NCBI GenBank assembly: GCA_013697635.1
Contig: JACCWM010000149.1
Location: 1 to 58,750, forward strand
Length of the DNA stretch: 58,750 nucleotides
DNA from: Lujinxingiaceae bacterium
GTDB lineage: Bacteria > Myxococcota_A > Bradymonadia > Bradymonadales > Bradymonadaceae
Direction: 5' to 3'
In this document: positions 45,491-54,421 of the stretch, one piece after another
Layout: each line of letters starts with the position of its first letter
Position numbering within the stretch: the first letter of the stretch is position 1
The notes under the pieces: model-generated
The model's database searches: none
The model's input: only the letters and a program-made list of their open reading frames with translations
Told to the model about the DNA's origin: nothing
Made by a program: the position numbers and the translations under genes

Positions 45491-46279
45491 CTACTCGAGA
45501 GACAGCGCTACCAGATTGACGAGTTGCTCTTCGGCCAGCTCGCTGGTCATCGTGTAGGTCACGCCGTTGTCCTGCAACAGGGCAATGCCATAGCCCTTGT
45601 TGTTGAGCACGACCACGTCGCGCTCGCCAAGCGAGCGAATGCTGTCACTGGGCACCTTGAGGCCGTCACCATGAAAGAGCAGCACGCTGAGCTTGGCACC
45701 ATCGACCTCGTAGAGCACGTAGGCCGCGCGGCGATCCTGGATGTGAGCGATGCGACCGCCCAGGAGATTGGCCCGACCCTCGGGGAAATGCGGCAGGCGA
45801 ACCGAGAAGTCGACCTTGCCCTGAAACCAGCGCGAGACCTCGGCCGGGTTCGATGTGGTCACCTCCAGCGGATAGTTGCCCAGATGCCAGTCGACGGTCT
45901 GCTCGATCACCGGCAGCGGACCACTGCTCGCTGTGGCCACGGTAAAGCTTGGCAGCACAACAGCCACTGCGACCATCGCAGCCAGCGGACCGGCCACCCA
46001 TCCATAACGCAACAACTGAGCCCGGTAGGTGCGCTTGGTGCCGTCGTCTTGAAACTCCAAACAGGCCAGCTCCTCGACGATGCGCAAACGAAGCTGCTCG
46101 GGCGCGCGGGGCATGCTCAAACAGGCGCGAAACTCTTCTTTATAAGAGAGTTGAGCCTCGACTTTACATCGACACTTTGGACACATCCCAAGGTGGGCTT
46201 CCATCTCGGCGCGCTCACGCTCGTCGAACTCCGCATCGATGTAGGTGCCGATAAAAGGGGAAAAATCATCGCAGGTCAT
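45491..46279 (-). CDS. Anti-sigma factor (zf-HC2 type) with one membrane segment
   Basis: 262 residues. The N-terminal zinc-binding anti-sigma motif is TCDDF...EMEAHLGMCPKCRCKV (HxxxCxxC). One membrane segment (PLAAMVAVAVVLPSFTVA, about residues 97-115) is followed by a periplasmic domain. It is immediately downstream of an ECF sigma gene, the standard arrangement, so it should hold that sigma inactive at the membrane. ATG 46279 is chosen since AAGGG is six bases upstream; a GTG at 46294 would add five residues. Confidence 0.85.
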   Translation of the reverse strand: MTCDDFSPFIGTYIDAEFDERERAEMEAHLGMCPKCRCKVEAQLSYKEEFRACLSMPRAPEQLRLRIVEELACLEFQDDGTKRTYRAQLLRYGWVAGPLAAMVAVAVVLPSFTVATASSGPLPVIEQTVDWHLGNYPLEVTTSNPAEVSRWFQGKVDFSVRLPHFPEGRANLLGGRIAHIQDRRAAYVLYEVDGAKLSVLLFHGDGLKVPSDSIRSLGERDVVVLNNKGYGIALLQDNGVTYTMTSELAEEQLVNLVALSLE

Positions 46280-46366
46280 ATCCATCCCTTGCACAAATGG
46301 AATCGCTTAGCTCGAAAAGCGAGCACAGGGCCATTGTGGCCTTTGCACCCGACTCCCCATGCGCCC

Positions 46367-47038
46367 TTAGGCGTGCGCTTGCTTCCTAATCCGATACTCA
46401 TCGAGATTCATCGTGTTGCTGACATCTTCGACCGCCTCGGCGCTCTCGACATCGGCCGAGATGTAGCCCTGAGCAGTCGCATAATCCGCAAGCCTTGCCT
46501 GCAGCATGCGCCGGCCACGGTACAGCCGGCTCATCACCGTGCCGATCGGGCAGTCCATGATCTCAGCGATCTCTTTGTAGGCAAAATCTTGCAAGTCCGC
46601 CAAGAGCACGACCATGCGAAAGTCCATCGGGATCTCTTCGAGAGCGGCCTTGACCTCATCTCCAAACATCTTGAAGAAGAGCTGGTCCTGATCGGTATAG
46701 CTGTCCTCGAAGGGCGTGCGTGCCGGAGCCGCGGCGCGCTCTTGCAGCGGACGAAAATCGTCGTCGACGAGAAACTCTTTTCGCTTTTGCTGCTTGCGGT
46801 AGCGGTTGATGAACGTGTTCGTCATGATCTTGAACAACCATGCCTTGCAGTTCGTCCCCTGCTCATACTTGTCAAAGTAGCGAAACGCTTTGAGCATCGT
46901 CTCTTGGATGAGATCTTCAGCATCCTCTTCGCTCTTGGTCAGCCGCAGGGCTGTGCCATAGAGCGCATCGAGATGGGGAATGGCTTCCTCTTGGAAAGCT
47001 TGGCGATCGCGCACACTCGTCTTTTTCTTCTTGAACAT
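46367..47038 (-). CDS. ECF-type RNA polymerase sigma factor
   Basis: 223 residues. Region 2 (LYGTALRLTKSEEDAEDLIQETMLKAF, YFDKYEQGTNCKAWLFKIM, NTFINRYRK) and region 4 (DFRMVVLLADLQDFAYKEIAEIMDCPIGTVMSRLYRGRRML) are clear, which fits RpoE-like ECF sigmas. First gene of a three-gene unit with anti-sigma and DAG-kinase-like genes. An inverted repeat at 47058-47080 lies in its 5' region, so autoregulation is possible. Confidence 0.93.
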   Translation of the reverse strand: MFKKKKTSVRDRQAFQEEAIPHLDALYGTALRLTKSEEDAEDLIQETMLKAFRYFDKYEQGTNCKAWLFKIMTNTFINRYRKQQKRKEFLVDDDFRPLQERAAAPARTPFEDSYTDQDQLFFKMFGDEVKAALEEIPMDFRMVVLLADLQDFAYKEIAEIMDCPIGTVMSRLYRGRRMLQARLADYATAQGYISADVESAEAVEDVSNTMNLDEYRIRKQAHA

Positions 47039-47057
47039 GGCTATATTTCGGCGTCAA

Positions 47058-47080
47058 GGAATCGCGTTCGTACCGATTCC
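47058..47080. promoter_or_regulatory. Inverted repeat in the sigma-gene leader
   Basis: GGAATCG (47058-47064) and its complement CGATTCC (47074-47080) with a 9-base centre, 20 bases upstream of the sigma ATG. Could be an operator or mRNA hairpin controlling the sigma gene. Confidence 0.35.
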
Positions 47081-47215
47081 GTATTGATCATGACACAAAC
47101 GAACCACCAGAAGTGTACCGTTGAAGCCTTGTGATGCCTTGGTGCTGCATCTAACAACGGTAGACGCGCAGTGATCTATTTCATTCACGCAGTATAATTT
47201 TCCACAACGCCCCGC

Positions 47216-48331
<1,116 letters not shown>

Positions 48332-48504
48332 GGCAAACTCCCACGATAAATGATTTCTACTTCGATTCTCGGTTTCCCGACCTGGCTGGAATATAGCGAT
48401 CCACCGCCTGACGCGCAACGCTATTGCTCATTGATGATCACCTGGCGATCGTTGTACTTAGGCCCGCGTTTGCACTATTCCTTCTTTGCCAAGGACCGAG
48501 ACCG

Positions 48505-49056
48505 ATGGATTGCTACCAAACCCTGCTGAGCCGACGAACCATCCACGACTTTCGCCCCGATCCGATCCCCGAGGCCGCCCTGCTTCGTGCGCTCGAGGCG
48601 GCCATTCGCGCGCCCAACCACAAGCTGACCAACCCATGGCGCTTTACCCGGATGGGACCGGCGGTTCGCCACGAGATCGTCGCGTTGGCCGTCGCGCTCA
48701 AGAGCCAGACCAGGGCGCTCAGCCCGCCGGCCGAGGCCGGCCTGCGCGCCAAGCTTTCGAGCGCACCCGAGCTGCTCGCGGTCAGCCAACGACTCGACGC
48801 CGACCTGGCCAGAAGGCACGAGGACTACGCCTCGGTGAGCTGCGCCATCGAGAACCTCATGCTCGCCCTTTGGAGCGAGGGCATCGGCTCGAAGTGGAGC
48901 ACCGGCGCGGTGACCACGCATCCGAGCACCTACGGGTTGCTTGGCATCGATGAGGCCAAAGAGGAGATCGTCGGCTTTGTGTGGATAGGCTTTGCGCTGA
49001 ACATACCCTCGACGCCGCGCCTGGAACTCGACGCCGTATATCGCCAGACTCTCTAG
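48505..49056 (+). CDS. Nitroreductase-family flavoprotein
   Basis: 183 residues. N-terminal LLSRRTIHDFRPDPIPEAALLRALEAAIRAPNHKLTNPWRF gives the FMN-binding SRR and the APN-xxNPWRF motif; the C-terminus keeps a G-x-x-x-x-x-E-x-VGFVWIG pattern. A dimeric NAD(P)H-dependent FMN oxidoreductase is expected; its substrate is unknown. ATG 48505 follows AAGGA; the ATG at 48424 has no clear site. Confidence 0.85.
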   Translation: MDCYQTLLSRRTIHDFRPDPIPEAALLRALEAAIRAPNHKLTNPWRFTRMGPAVRHEIVALAVALKSQTRALSPPAEAGLRAKLSSAPELLAVSQRLDADLARRHEDYASVSCAIENLMLALWSEGIGSKWSTGAVTTHPSTYGLLGIDEAKEEIVGFVWIGFALNIPSTPRLELDAVYRQTL

Positions 49057-49067
49057 CGCCAGACCCT

Positions 49068-50102
49068 CTAGCGATTGTGGATCTGGGCCTGTTGGCCGAT
49101 TACTTGCGGGAAAATATTGATCGTCGCGGCCTCGATCAGCTCGCTGGAGATCGCGTTGACCCGCTGCGCGCGCGCATCGCGCAGCCGCTCTTCACGCTCG
49201 ATCTCTACGAGCGCCTGCATATCGGGCTCCACGGCCGCGATCGCGCGCTCGTAGCGAATGATGTGCCAGCCAAAGTCGCTCTTCGCTGGCGCCGAGAGTG
49301 TCCCCGGCGGCGAGCCCTGCATCGCTGTTGCGGCCGCGGCGAACTCCGCAACGACGGGCAGCCATCCCTGGGGAAGCCGCGCGCCCTCTTGAGCGGCCAC
49401 GCCGGCTGCGGGGAAACTCAAATGGGCATTGACCATGACCTGAAGCGGAGCGGGCACCTTGTCCGCATAGCGTACCTGGGCCTCGTAGAGCTCCTCAAGC
49501 GTTGCCCTCTCCCCAAGCTCCTCGGCCACTTGCACGGCCCAGCCCTGGGCGCTCTCAAAGAGTTTGGCGCGCTCCTCGGCGCCCATCGGGGTGCCCGAAT
49601 TGTCCCGGCCATCGCCGCCAGGCTCACCAGGCACGTAGATCAACAGATGCGACGCGCGTATGCCCGCCGGCTGGCCGTGCAAGGCGCGCAACCTCGCCAG
49701 GTCCTGCTCGCTGACCACGTCGGCCTCGCCATCGAGACTGACCTGCTTTTCGACCAGCTCGCGCAAGAGCACGCGCACCATGCCTTGCTTTCGGGCAAAG
49801 CCCAGCTCATCGTTGCCGGCCTCGAGCTTCTCTCGGGCGTGTTGCACGAGCACCTCGCGCTCGATGATCGCTTCGAGCGCCGCCTCACGCTCGAGCGCGC
49901 TGTTCTCGCGCCAGAACGCCTCGAACTCGCCAGCTGAAATCGCGCGCCCATTGACCGTGGCCACGACCTCGCCGGCCGGCTGCCGACTGAGCGCCTCGAA
50001 GGCCTCCCGGGCATCGGGGTGCTCATGTTCCGATCCATTGCAGGCAGCACTCACTCCCACCAGCACCACCGCCGCGATCCATGTCTGCCATCGCTTGTTC
50101 AC
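49068..50102 (-). CDS. PpiC-type peptidyl-prolyl isomerase lipoprotein
   Basis: 344 residues. Signal peptide with lipobox VSAAC. An N-terminal SurA-N-like helical region (REAFEALSRQ...VNGRAISAGEFEAFWRE...LERE) precedes a parvulin domain (IRASHLLIYV and, after an insert, KSDFGWHIIRYERAI). It probably assists folding of secreted proteins in the periplasm, anchored to a membrane by its lipid. GTG 50102 overlaps the stop of the small membrane protein as GTGA, so it is coupled to it. Part of a four-gene operon starting with the PDZ lipoprotein. Confidence 0.82.
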   Translation of the reverse strand: MNKRWQTWIAAVVLVGVSAACNGSEHEHPDAREAFEALSRQPAGEVVATVNGRAISAGEFEAFWRENSALEREAALEAIIEREVLVQHAREKLEAGNDELGFARKQGMVRVLLRELVEKQVSLDGEADVVSEQDLARLRALHGQPAGIRASHLLIYVPGEPGGDGRDNSGTPMGAEERAKLFESAQGWAVQVAEELGERATLEELYEAQVRYADKVPAPLQVMVNAHLSFPAAGVAAQEGARLPQGWLPVVAEFAAAATAMQGSPPGTLSAPAKSDFGWHIIRYERAIAAVEPDMQALVEIEREERLRDARAQRVNAISSELIEAATINIFPQVIGQQAQIHNR

Positions 50103-50341
50103 GAGCGCTCCCGTCCGATGAAGATGCCCAACTTGCTGACCTCGACGCCGATACGCACCACCACAAAGCCCACCATCAGCGCGATCAGCCCGGCCACGTA
50201 GTCCTTCTGGGAGAGAAAATCCACGCACCGATAGAAAAAATAGCCGCTCGAGATCATGAAACCAAGCCCGACGATGTCGTAGATCATCCCGCGCACCGAT
50301 TGGTGCCCAGCGGCCCTGCTCTCGTCTTGCCTTGTTGCCAT
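50099..50341 (-). CDS. Small membrane protein, two membrane segments
   Basis: 80 residues with two hydrophobic helices (IVGLGFMISSGYFFYRCVDFL and VAGLIALMVGFVVVRIGVEV). Family not recognised. It sits between a larger membrane protein and the PpiC lipoprotein with tight spacing, so it likely forms a membrane complex with them. Confidence 0.65.
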   Translation of the reverse strand: MATRQDESRAAGHQSVRGMIYDIVGLGFMISSGYFFYRCVDFLSQKDYVAGLIALMVGFVVVRIGVEVSKLGIFIGRERS

Positions 50342-50344
50342 CGT

Positions 50345-51097
50345 CTAGCCTCCACTCAGCCAAAGGGCCAGGGCAACGGCGATGCCCACGCCGATCCAAC
50401 CCAAGATGCGCGCGTAGGCCACCGACGGCGTATGTTTGAGCGCGACGGCCTCGAGCGTGCGAGCCAGGCGACGCTGGTCGTACTCAAGATTCATCGTCGG
50501 CACCAACACCATCAAATACACGACCATGCACCAGACAAAGAACATGAAGACCGCCAGAAACGATACGGCGACAGCCTCCGATCCGACGTAGTTTCCAGCG
50601 ACATGGGCAAGGATCGTCGCATCAAAAAAGACCGCGTACACGCACACGCCATAGAGAAACAAGACCACCGCAAGCCGCGATCCAAAATACCAGCGGTAAT
50701 CAAAGGCCACGTCCTGAGCCAGCCCACGCTCGCGCGCCTCGAGCGCCTTGCCAGCAGGCTCGCCCGTGGGGGAATCAAACGAGGTCGCAAGCACCATGAA
50801 GACTGCAAGCGTTGCGCACAACCACAGCGCGCCCCAGCCCTCACCAAGCGCGATCTGATCCTCGACCGGCAAGAGCAGCAAGCCCGGTAAAAAGCTCGCA
50901 ACAAAAACGAACTGCAAGGTCACGACATGGCGCGCGCCCACACCGCCCATGAGCACGAACAACGAGGCGACATAGGCCAGCAGATACAGCATGCGGGTGT
51001 CGGCAAAGCGGTACTCCGCGAGCAACGCCGACAAAAAGAGCTGAGCCCACAGGCTGATGCCCAACACCACCACGAACGCCGGCCAAAACCTTCGCAT
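50345..51097 (-). CDS. Polytopic membrane protein of unknown function
   Basis: 250 residues with about six or seven membrane helices (FVVVLGISLWAQLFLSALLA; LYLLAYVASLFVLMGGVG; VVTLQFVFVASFLPGLLLLP, and others). No family recognised. Its stop is three bases from the start of the small membrane protein, and it follows the PDZ lipoprotein by two bases, so it is part of one operon. Confidence 0.65.
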   Translation of the reverse strand: MRRFWPAFVVVLGISLWAQLFLSALLAEYRFADTRMLYLLAYVASLFVLMGGVGARHVVTLQFVFVASFLPGLLLLPVEDQIALGEGWGALWLCATLAVFMVLATSFDSPTGEPAGKALEARERGLAQDVAFDYRWYFGSRLAVVLFLYGVCVYAVFFDATILAHVAGNYVGSEAVAVSFLAVFMFFVWCMVVYLMVLVPTMNLEYDQRRLARTLEAVALKHTPSVAYARILGWIGVGIAVALALWLSGG

Positions 51098-51099
51098 GC

Positions 51100-51648
51100 C
51101 TACTCGACAATCCAGGTGACGTGCTGCTTTTCACCTTCGCGCATAAAGTCAACGCGCACACTCTGCGCCTGGCCCAAGCCCTTCCAGGCCTGCAAGTAAT
51201 CGTCGGGCAGCTTCAGCCGGATACCATTGACATGGGTGACCACATCACCCACGCGCAGGTGCGGCGCGATCGCCGTATGTGCCCGCGTCGTGACATCGAC
51301 TATCTGAAAGCCCTGAAACTTGCCGCCCTCGTGCAGCGGCTGGGCATCGACCTCGCCAAATACAAAGGCCGGACCCTGCGCGATGAAGGCATCGAGCCTG
51401 GCGCGGCTGATCGACGTCGTACCCGCGTTGCTGCCGCCGGCATCCTCGACCGCAGAGCTGGTGCGCCCCGTAGCCATGACATCCGGGCCGGCCGGGGGCG
51501 GGCGAAACTGAGCGTCCTCATCCGTGGGCCGGTCGCCTACAGGCGGGCCGCTGTCGCTGCGCGTGCCCGACGACGCGCAACCCGCGACCAAAAGGCACAC
51601 TAGCGCCACAACAACGACATTTGGCAGCAACGATCGCTCTGTTCTCAT
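51100..51648 (-). CDS. Lipoprotein with GspC-like PDZ domain
   Basis: 182 residues. Lipobox LLVAGC, a Pro/Ser-rich linker, then a C-terminal PDZ-like fold: GGKFQGFQIVDV... HLRVGDVVTHVNGIRLKLPDDY, similar to the GspC/type II secretion PDZ. It may bind a C-terminal peptide in the periplasm. First gene of an envelope operon that also has two membrane proteins and a PpiC isomerase lipoprotein. ATG 51648 is preferred; a start at 51678 adds ten residues before the signal sequence. Confidence 0.72.
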   Translation of the reverse strand: MRTERSLLPNVVVVALVCLLVAGCASSGTRSDSGPPVGDRPTDEDAQFRPPPAGPDVMATGRTSSAVEDAGGSNAGTTSISRARLDAFIAQGPAFVFGEVDAQPLHEGGKFQGFQIVDVTTRAHTAIAPHLRVGDVVTHVNGIRLKLPDDYLQAWKGLGQAQSVRVDFMREGEKQHVTWIVE

Positions 51649-51707
51649 GCATATCTCGATAGACGGGTAGGTATTCATCCAGGCGCCACGGGGCGCGCCG
51701 AAAACGC

Positions 51708-51735
51708 AGTATAATGCTTCGTCGCCTCAGAACAA
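51708..51735 (-). promoter_or_regulatory. Promoter of the PDZ/PpiC envelope operon
   Basis: Minus strand TTGTTC (51730-51735), 16-base spacer, TATACT (51708-51713), about 60 bases before the ATG at 51648. Its -10 region shares the 12-base string ATTATACTGCGT with the sequence at 47188-47199. Confidence 0.5.
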
Positions 51736-51747
51736 CCCTGGCCATCC

Positions 51748-51813
51748 GAACCACGATTCCCATTTGTTCAGCAAAGCAGCTGGCCTAGCTGAACCACGAC
51801 TCCAATTTGTACA
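51748..51813. repeat. Duplicated 23-bp tail of the zinc-ribbon gene
   Basis: GAACCACGATTCCCATTTGT-type sequence at 51748-51770 and again at 51791-51813 with three mismatches. The second copy encodes the last residues of the zinc-ribbon protein (LYKLESWFS-stop); the first, now downstream of the stop and in another frame, would encode LNKWESWFGWP. Looks like a small tandem duplication that lost its frame. Confidence 0.55.
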
Positions 51814-52819
51814 AAAAGTGCTCGAGCAGATCACCGTCGCGTGCCAGGCTTGCCGCCTGGATGCTGCCATAGCGGATCTGGGCGATCGTACCCTTTTGCA
51901 GCGAGGGGCTGGATTGTAGAAACTCCGCTTGCACCTTCTTGTGCTCGAGCTCAGCGCTGGCCTGGGCAAAGCTCACCGCCGCCTCGACCTGGCCCTTGAC
52001 CGGCCCGCTCTCGGCGCAGCTCAAGCACCAATACTCGCCGCTGAACTCCCAGGCTCGGTAACGACTCAGCGACGCCTGGCAGCCCTTGCAACTCACATGT
52101 GCGCTGGTGGCAAGGCTCGCCCGAGCTGCCAGCGGCGCCGGTGCAGCAGCCTGCGCGCGGCGCTTCTCGTAGCAGGAATCGCAAAGCCTCTTGTTGTCAA
52201 TCTCATAGGTCGAATAGCGATTCGAATGGACACCGCATCCCTCGCAGCGAAGCTCGGAGTTGCTCTGGCGCTGAAAGACCGAGCCCTGCGGCGCGCTCGC
52301 CCAATCGCTGGCTGTACTCCAATCGCCAAACTCTTGGGCAGCCGCCACAGCAGGGACAGCAGCGACAGCAGCGACGGCAGCGACGGCCGGGACAGCAGCC
52401 ATCGGCGAAGTTTTTGCTACGTGTTCGCGACCCAAGTCGCCAAGCTGCTCGCGCTCGAAGCCATCGATCCAGATGCCCTTGCACTGCGGACAGCGATCGA
52501 ACTCGATGCCGTCAAAGACCACGATGTACATCGCGCGTCCATCCGCCGGACAGCTCAGCCCCAGATTCGTTCCACAGGCCTTGCAACTCGTGCGCCCACC
52601 CTGATCGAGCTTGCAGAACCGACAATTGTCGGGAAGCTTGGCGTTCTTGTCGAGCGCGGCCTCCAGACCCTCGGCCACGAAGCGCTTGCCGACGACCTGG
52701 TCGAACTCACCGGCATCGAGCCACAGACCGCCGCAGCCATCACAGATATCGACCACCACATCGTGACTCGCGCGCTGGCTCATCGCTCTCTGACAATGGG
52801 GGCAGTTGCGTGTGCTCAT
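51785..52819 (-). CDS. Zinc-ribbon (zf-TFIIB-like) protein with Ala/Val linker
   Basis: 344 residues. N-terminal zf-TFIIB-type ribbon: NCPHCQRAM...CDGCGGLWLDAGEFD. Further Cys pairs follow (CRFCKLDQGGRTSCKACGTNLG, CPQCKGIWIDGFE, then CEGCGVHSNRY and CDSC; CKGCQASL and CLSC), so several zinc ribbons alternate along the chain. An Ala/Val/Pro-rich linker (about residues 135-160, AAVPAVAAVAAV type) separates two halves. The C-terminus ends LESWFS. Function unknown; such ribbon arrays often mediate protein or nucleic-acid contacts. ATG 52819 is chosen; its Shine-Dalgarno is weak. Confidence 0.68.
   Translation of the reverse strand: MSTRNCPHCQRAMSQRASHDVVVDICDGCGGLWLDAGEFDQVVGKRFVAEGLEAALDKNAKLPDNCRFCKLDQGGRTSCKACGTNLGLSCPADGRAMYIVVFDGIEFDRCPQCKGIWIDGFEREQLGDLGREHVAKTSPMAAVPAVAAVAAVAAVPAVAAAQEFGDWSTASDWASAPQGSVFQRQSNSELRCEGCGVHSNRYSTYEIDNKRLCDSCYEKRRAQAAAPAPLAARASLATSAHVSCKGCQASLSRYRAWEFSGEYWCLSCAESGPVKGQVEAAVSFAQASAELEHKKVQAEFLQSSPSLQKGTIAQIRYGSIQAASLARDGDLLEHFLYKLESWFS
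52340..52400. repeat. Low-complexity AGCAGCGAC-type tract
   Basis: Short imperfect 9-mer repeats (GCAGCGACA variants) inside the zinc-ribbon gene encode its Ala/Val/Pro linker. Typical coding slippage tract. Confidence 0.6.
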
Positions 52820-52859
52820 AAGCCGGGACTCGCCATGGTGGTGGAGCTCAATGCCTGCC

Positions 52860-54227
52860 TCAGCTACCGAGCAAGCGCAGCATCTCCAATCTGCTGGTGA
52901 ACTTGAATTCACGTACGCCACGCGCGCTCGCTTCGCGCTGTTCGAGCTCTTCGAGCACTTTGACGGCCTCAAAATCGACTATAGCAATATTTCGAGCCTT
53001 TAAAAAATCACGAAGTGTCGCCATCACGTCACTGCTGCTCGCGCCGCCCTCGGGCTTTTGCTCGAATTGCCCGTTGAGGTAGGCCATGATCTCGTCGCAA
53101 CCTTGCACAGCATCAGCGCGCGCCTTGCCCACCAGCCCGTCGGAGGCTCGCCTGGCCCAACCGACCACGAAGGTGTCCCACACGGGTTGCTCGAGCGCCG
53201 GATCGTAGACCATGTAGCGCGGGCGATCGGGATACTGCTCCCAGGGCGTGGGCACGGTCGCAAACTCCCCGCGGCGCTCGCGCGAGACGGGCAAGCCCAG
53301 TGAGGGCTCAATGCTATCGCCCACCGCAAAGACCACCGTATCGCAGGCGATCGTCTCGAACTCGCCAGTCATCTCCAGGCCAACCCGGCCGTCTTCGCCC
53401 AGCGCGACCAAACGCGTCGTCTCAAAGGTCATGCCACTGACGCGCCCATCGGCCGAGACCTCCACGCGCGCCGGGCTACGCAAAAAGCGCATGCAAAAGC
53501 GCGTATCGCTGTCGACCTCGAGATCATCGTCGGCGCCCTTGAGCAGCTCGGCCAAGAGCTCCTGGGGGTTCTGGCCGACCTCGGCGACGTTTTGCCCGAT
53601 CGCGGCCAGCTCCCGCTCGATCTGAGCGACGTCGATCGCACCGCACACGATCTTGAACTCTTTGTCGGTGTAGGCACGCTCGCCGGGGCCGCGCCTGGCC
53701 ACGGCCGTCACACACTCGACACGCCGATCGCAGACCATCCAATGCACGATGTCCATGCACACGTTGCCAAGGCCGATCACGCACACATGCTTTCCAATGG
53801 CGAACTCGCGCTCACTAAAGGGCGGCAGGCCGTTGTAGTAATAGACCAGATCCTTGGCGTGGTAGCTGCCCACGGCGTCCTCGCCGGCCAGCCCCAACCA
53901 CTTCGTGCCCTGTGCGCCCACGGCGACGACCACGGCGTCCACGCCCATCGCTCGCAGCTCGGCCAGGGCGATGTCGCCCTCGAGGCCCACGCGCACGTTG
54001 CCAAAGTAATGCACGTTGTCGCGCGCTAAAATGCGCGCAAAGTATTTGCGAAGCCCCTCTTTCATCTTGTACTTGGTCGGATAAATCCCGAACTCGGCCA
54101 GGCCACCGGGCTTGATGTCGCGGTTCAAGATCACCACTTCGTGGCCGGCCTTGGCCAGCACTTCCGCGGCGTAGAGGCTGGCCGGACCAGCTCCGACAAG
54201 CGCCACCGTATACTTCTTCTCGGACAT
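52860..54227 (-). CDS. FAD-dependent ferredoxin/adrenodoxin-NADP reductase-like enzyme
   Basis: 455 residues. FAD-binding TVALVGAGPASLYAAEVLA at the N-terminus, the GG-AEFGIYPTKYK motif of the GltD/FprA family, and a second dinucleotide fold VCVIGLGNVCMDIVHWM for NADP(H), with the conserved RRGPGERAYTDKE. Likely moves electrons between NADP(H) and a ferredoxin or similar carrier. It lacks the Cys cluster of GltD. GGGAAAG lies before ATG 54227; ATG 54242 would add five residues. It is immediately upstream of the zinc-ribbon gene. Confidence 0.8.
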   Translation of the reverse strand: MSEKKYTVALVGAGPASLYAAEVLAKAGHEVVILNRDIKPGGLAEFGIYPTKYKMKEGLRKYFARILARDNVHYFGNVRVGLEGDIALAELRAMGVDAVVVAVGAQGTKWLGLAGEDAVGSYHAKDLVYYYNGLPPFSEREFAIGKHVCVIGLGNVCMDIVHWMVCDRRVECVTAVARRGPGERAYTDKEFKIVCGAIDVAQIERELAAIGQNVAEVGQNPQELLAELLKGADDDLEVDSDTRFCMRFLRSPARVEVSADGRVSGMTFETTRLVALGEDGRVGLEMTGEFETIACDTVVFAVGDSIEPSLGLPVSRERRGEFATVPTPWEQYPDRPRYMVYDPALEQPVWDTFVVGWARRASDGLVGKARADAVQGCDEIMAYLNGQFEQKPEGGASSSDVMATLRDFLKARNIAIVDFEAVKVLEELEQREASARGVREFKFTSRLEMLRLLGS

Positions 54228-54377
54228 ACCCTGCTTTCCCATCGTGGATTCTTAAGAGGATTCGCTGCGCCGCAACCGCGACCGTGGCTCAATCGCACAA
54301 ACCGAGCTGTTCATCAACCGACACGTCACTTTCGATCGATGTACACACGGCGGCCCCGGGTTATTTCGCACGTCGGT

Positions 54378-54416
54378 TTGGGCCAGCCACGCGAGCCTTG
54401 CGAGCGCCTGGCCCAA
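54378..54416 (-). terminator. Stem-loop after the membrane-anchored protein gene
   Basis: TTGGGCCAG (54378-54386) and CTGGCCCAA (54408-54416) form a perfect 9-bp stem with a 21-base loop, 5 bases past the stop of the gene ending at 54422. No T-run follows. Confidence 0.45.
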
Positions 54417-54421
54417 TGCGG

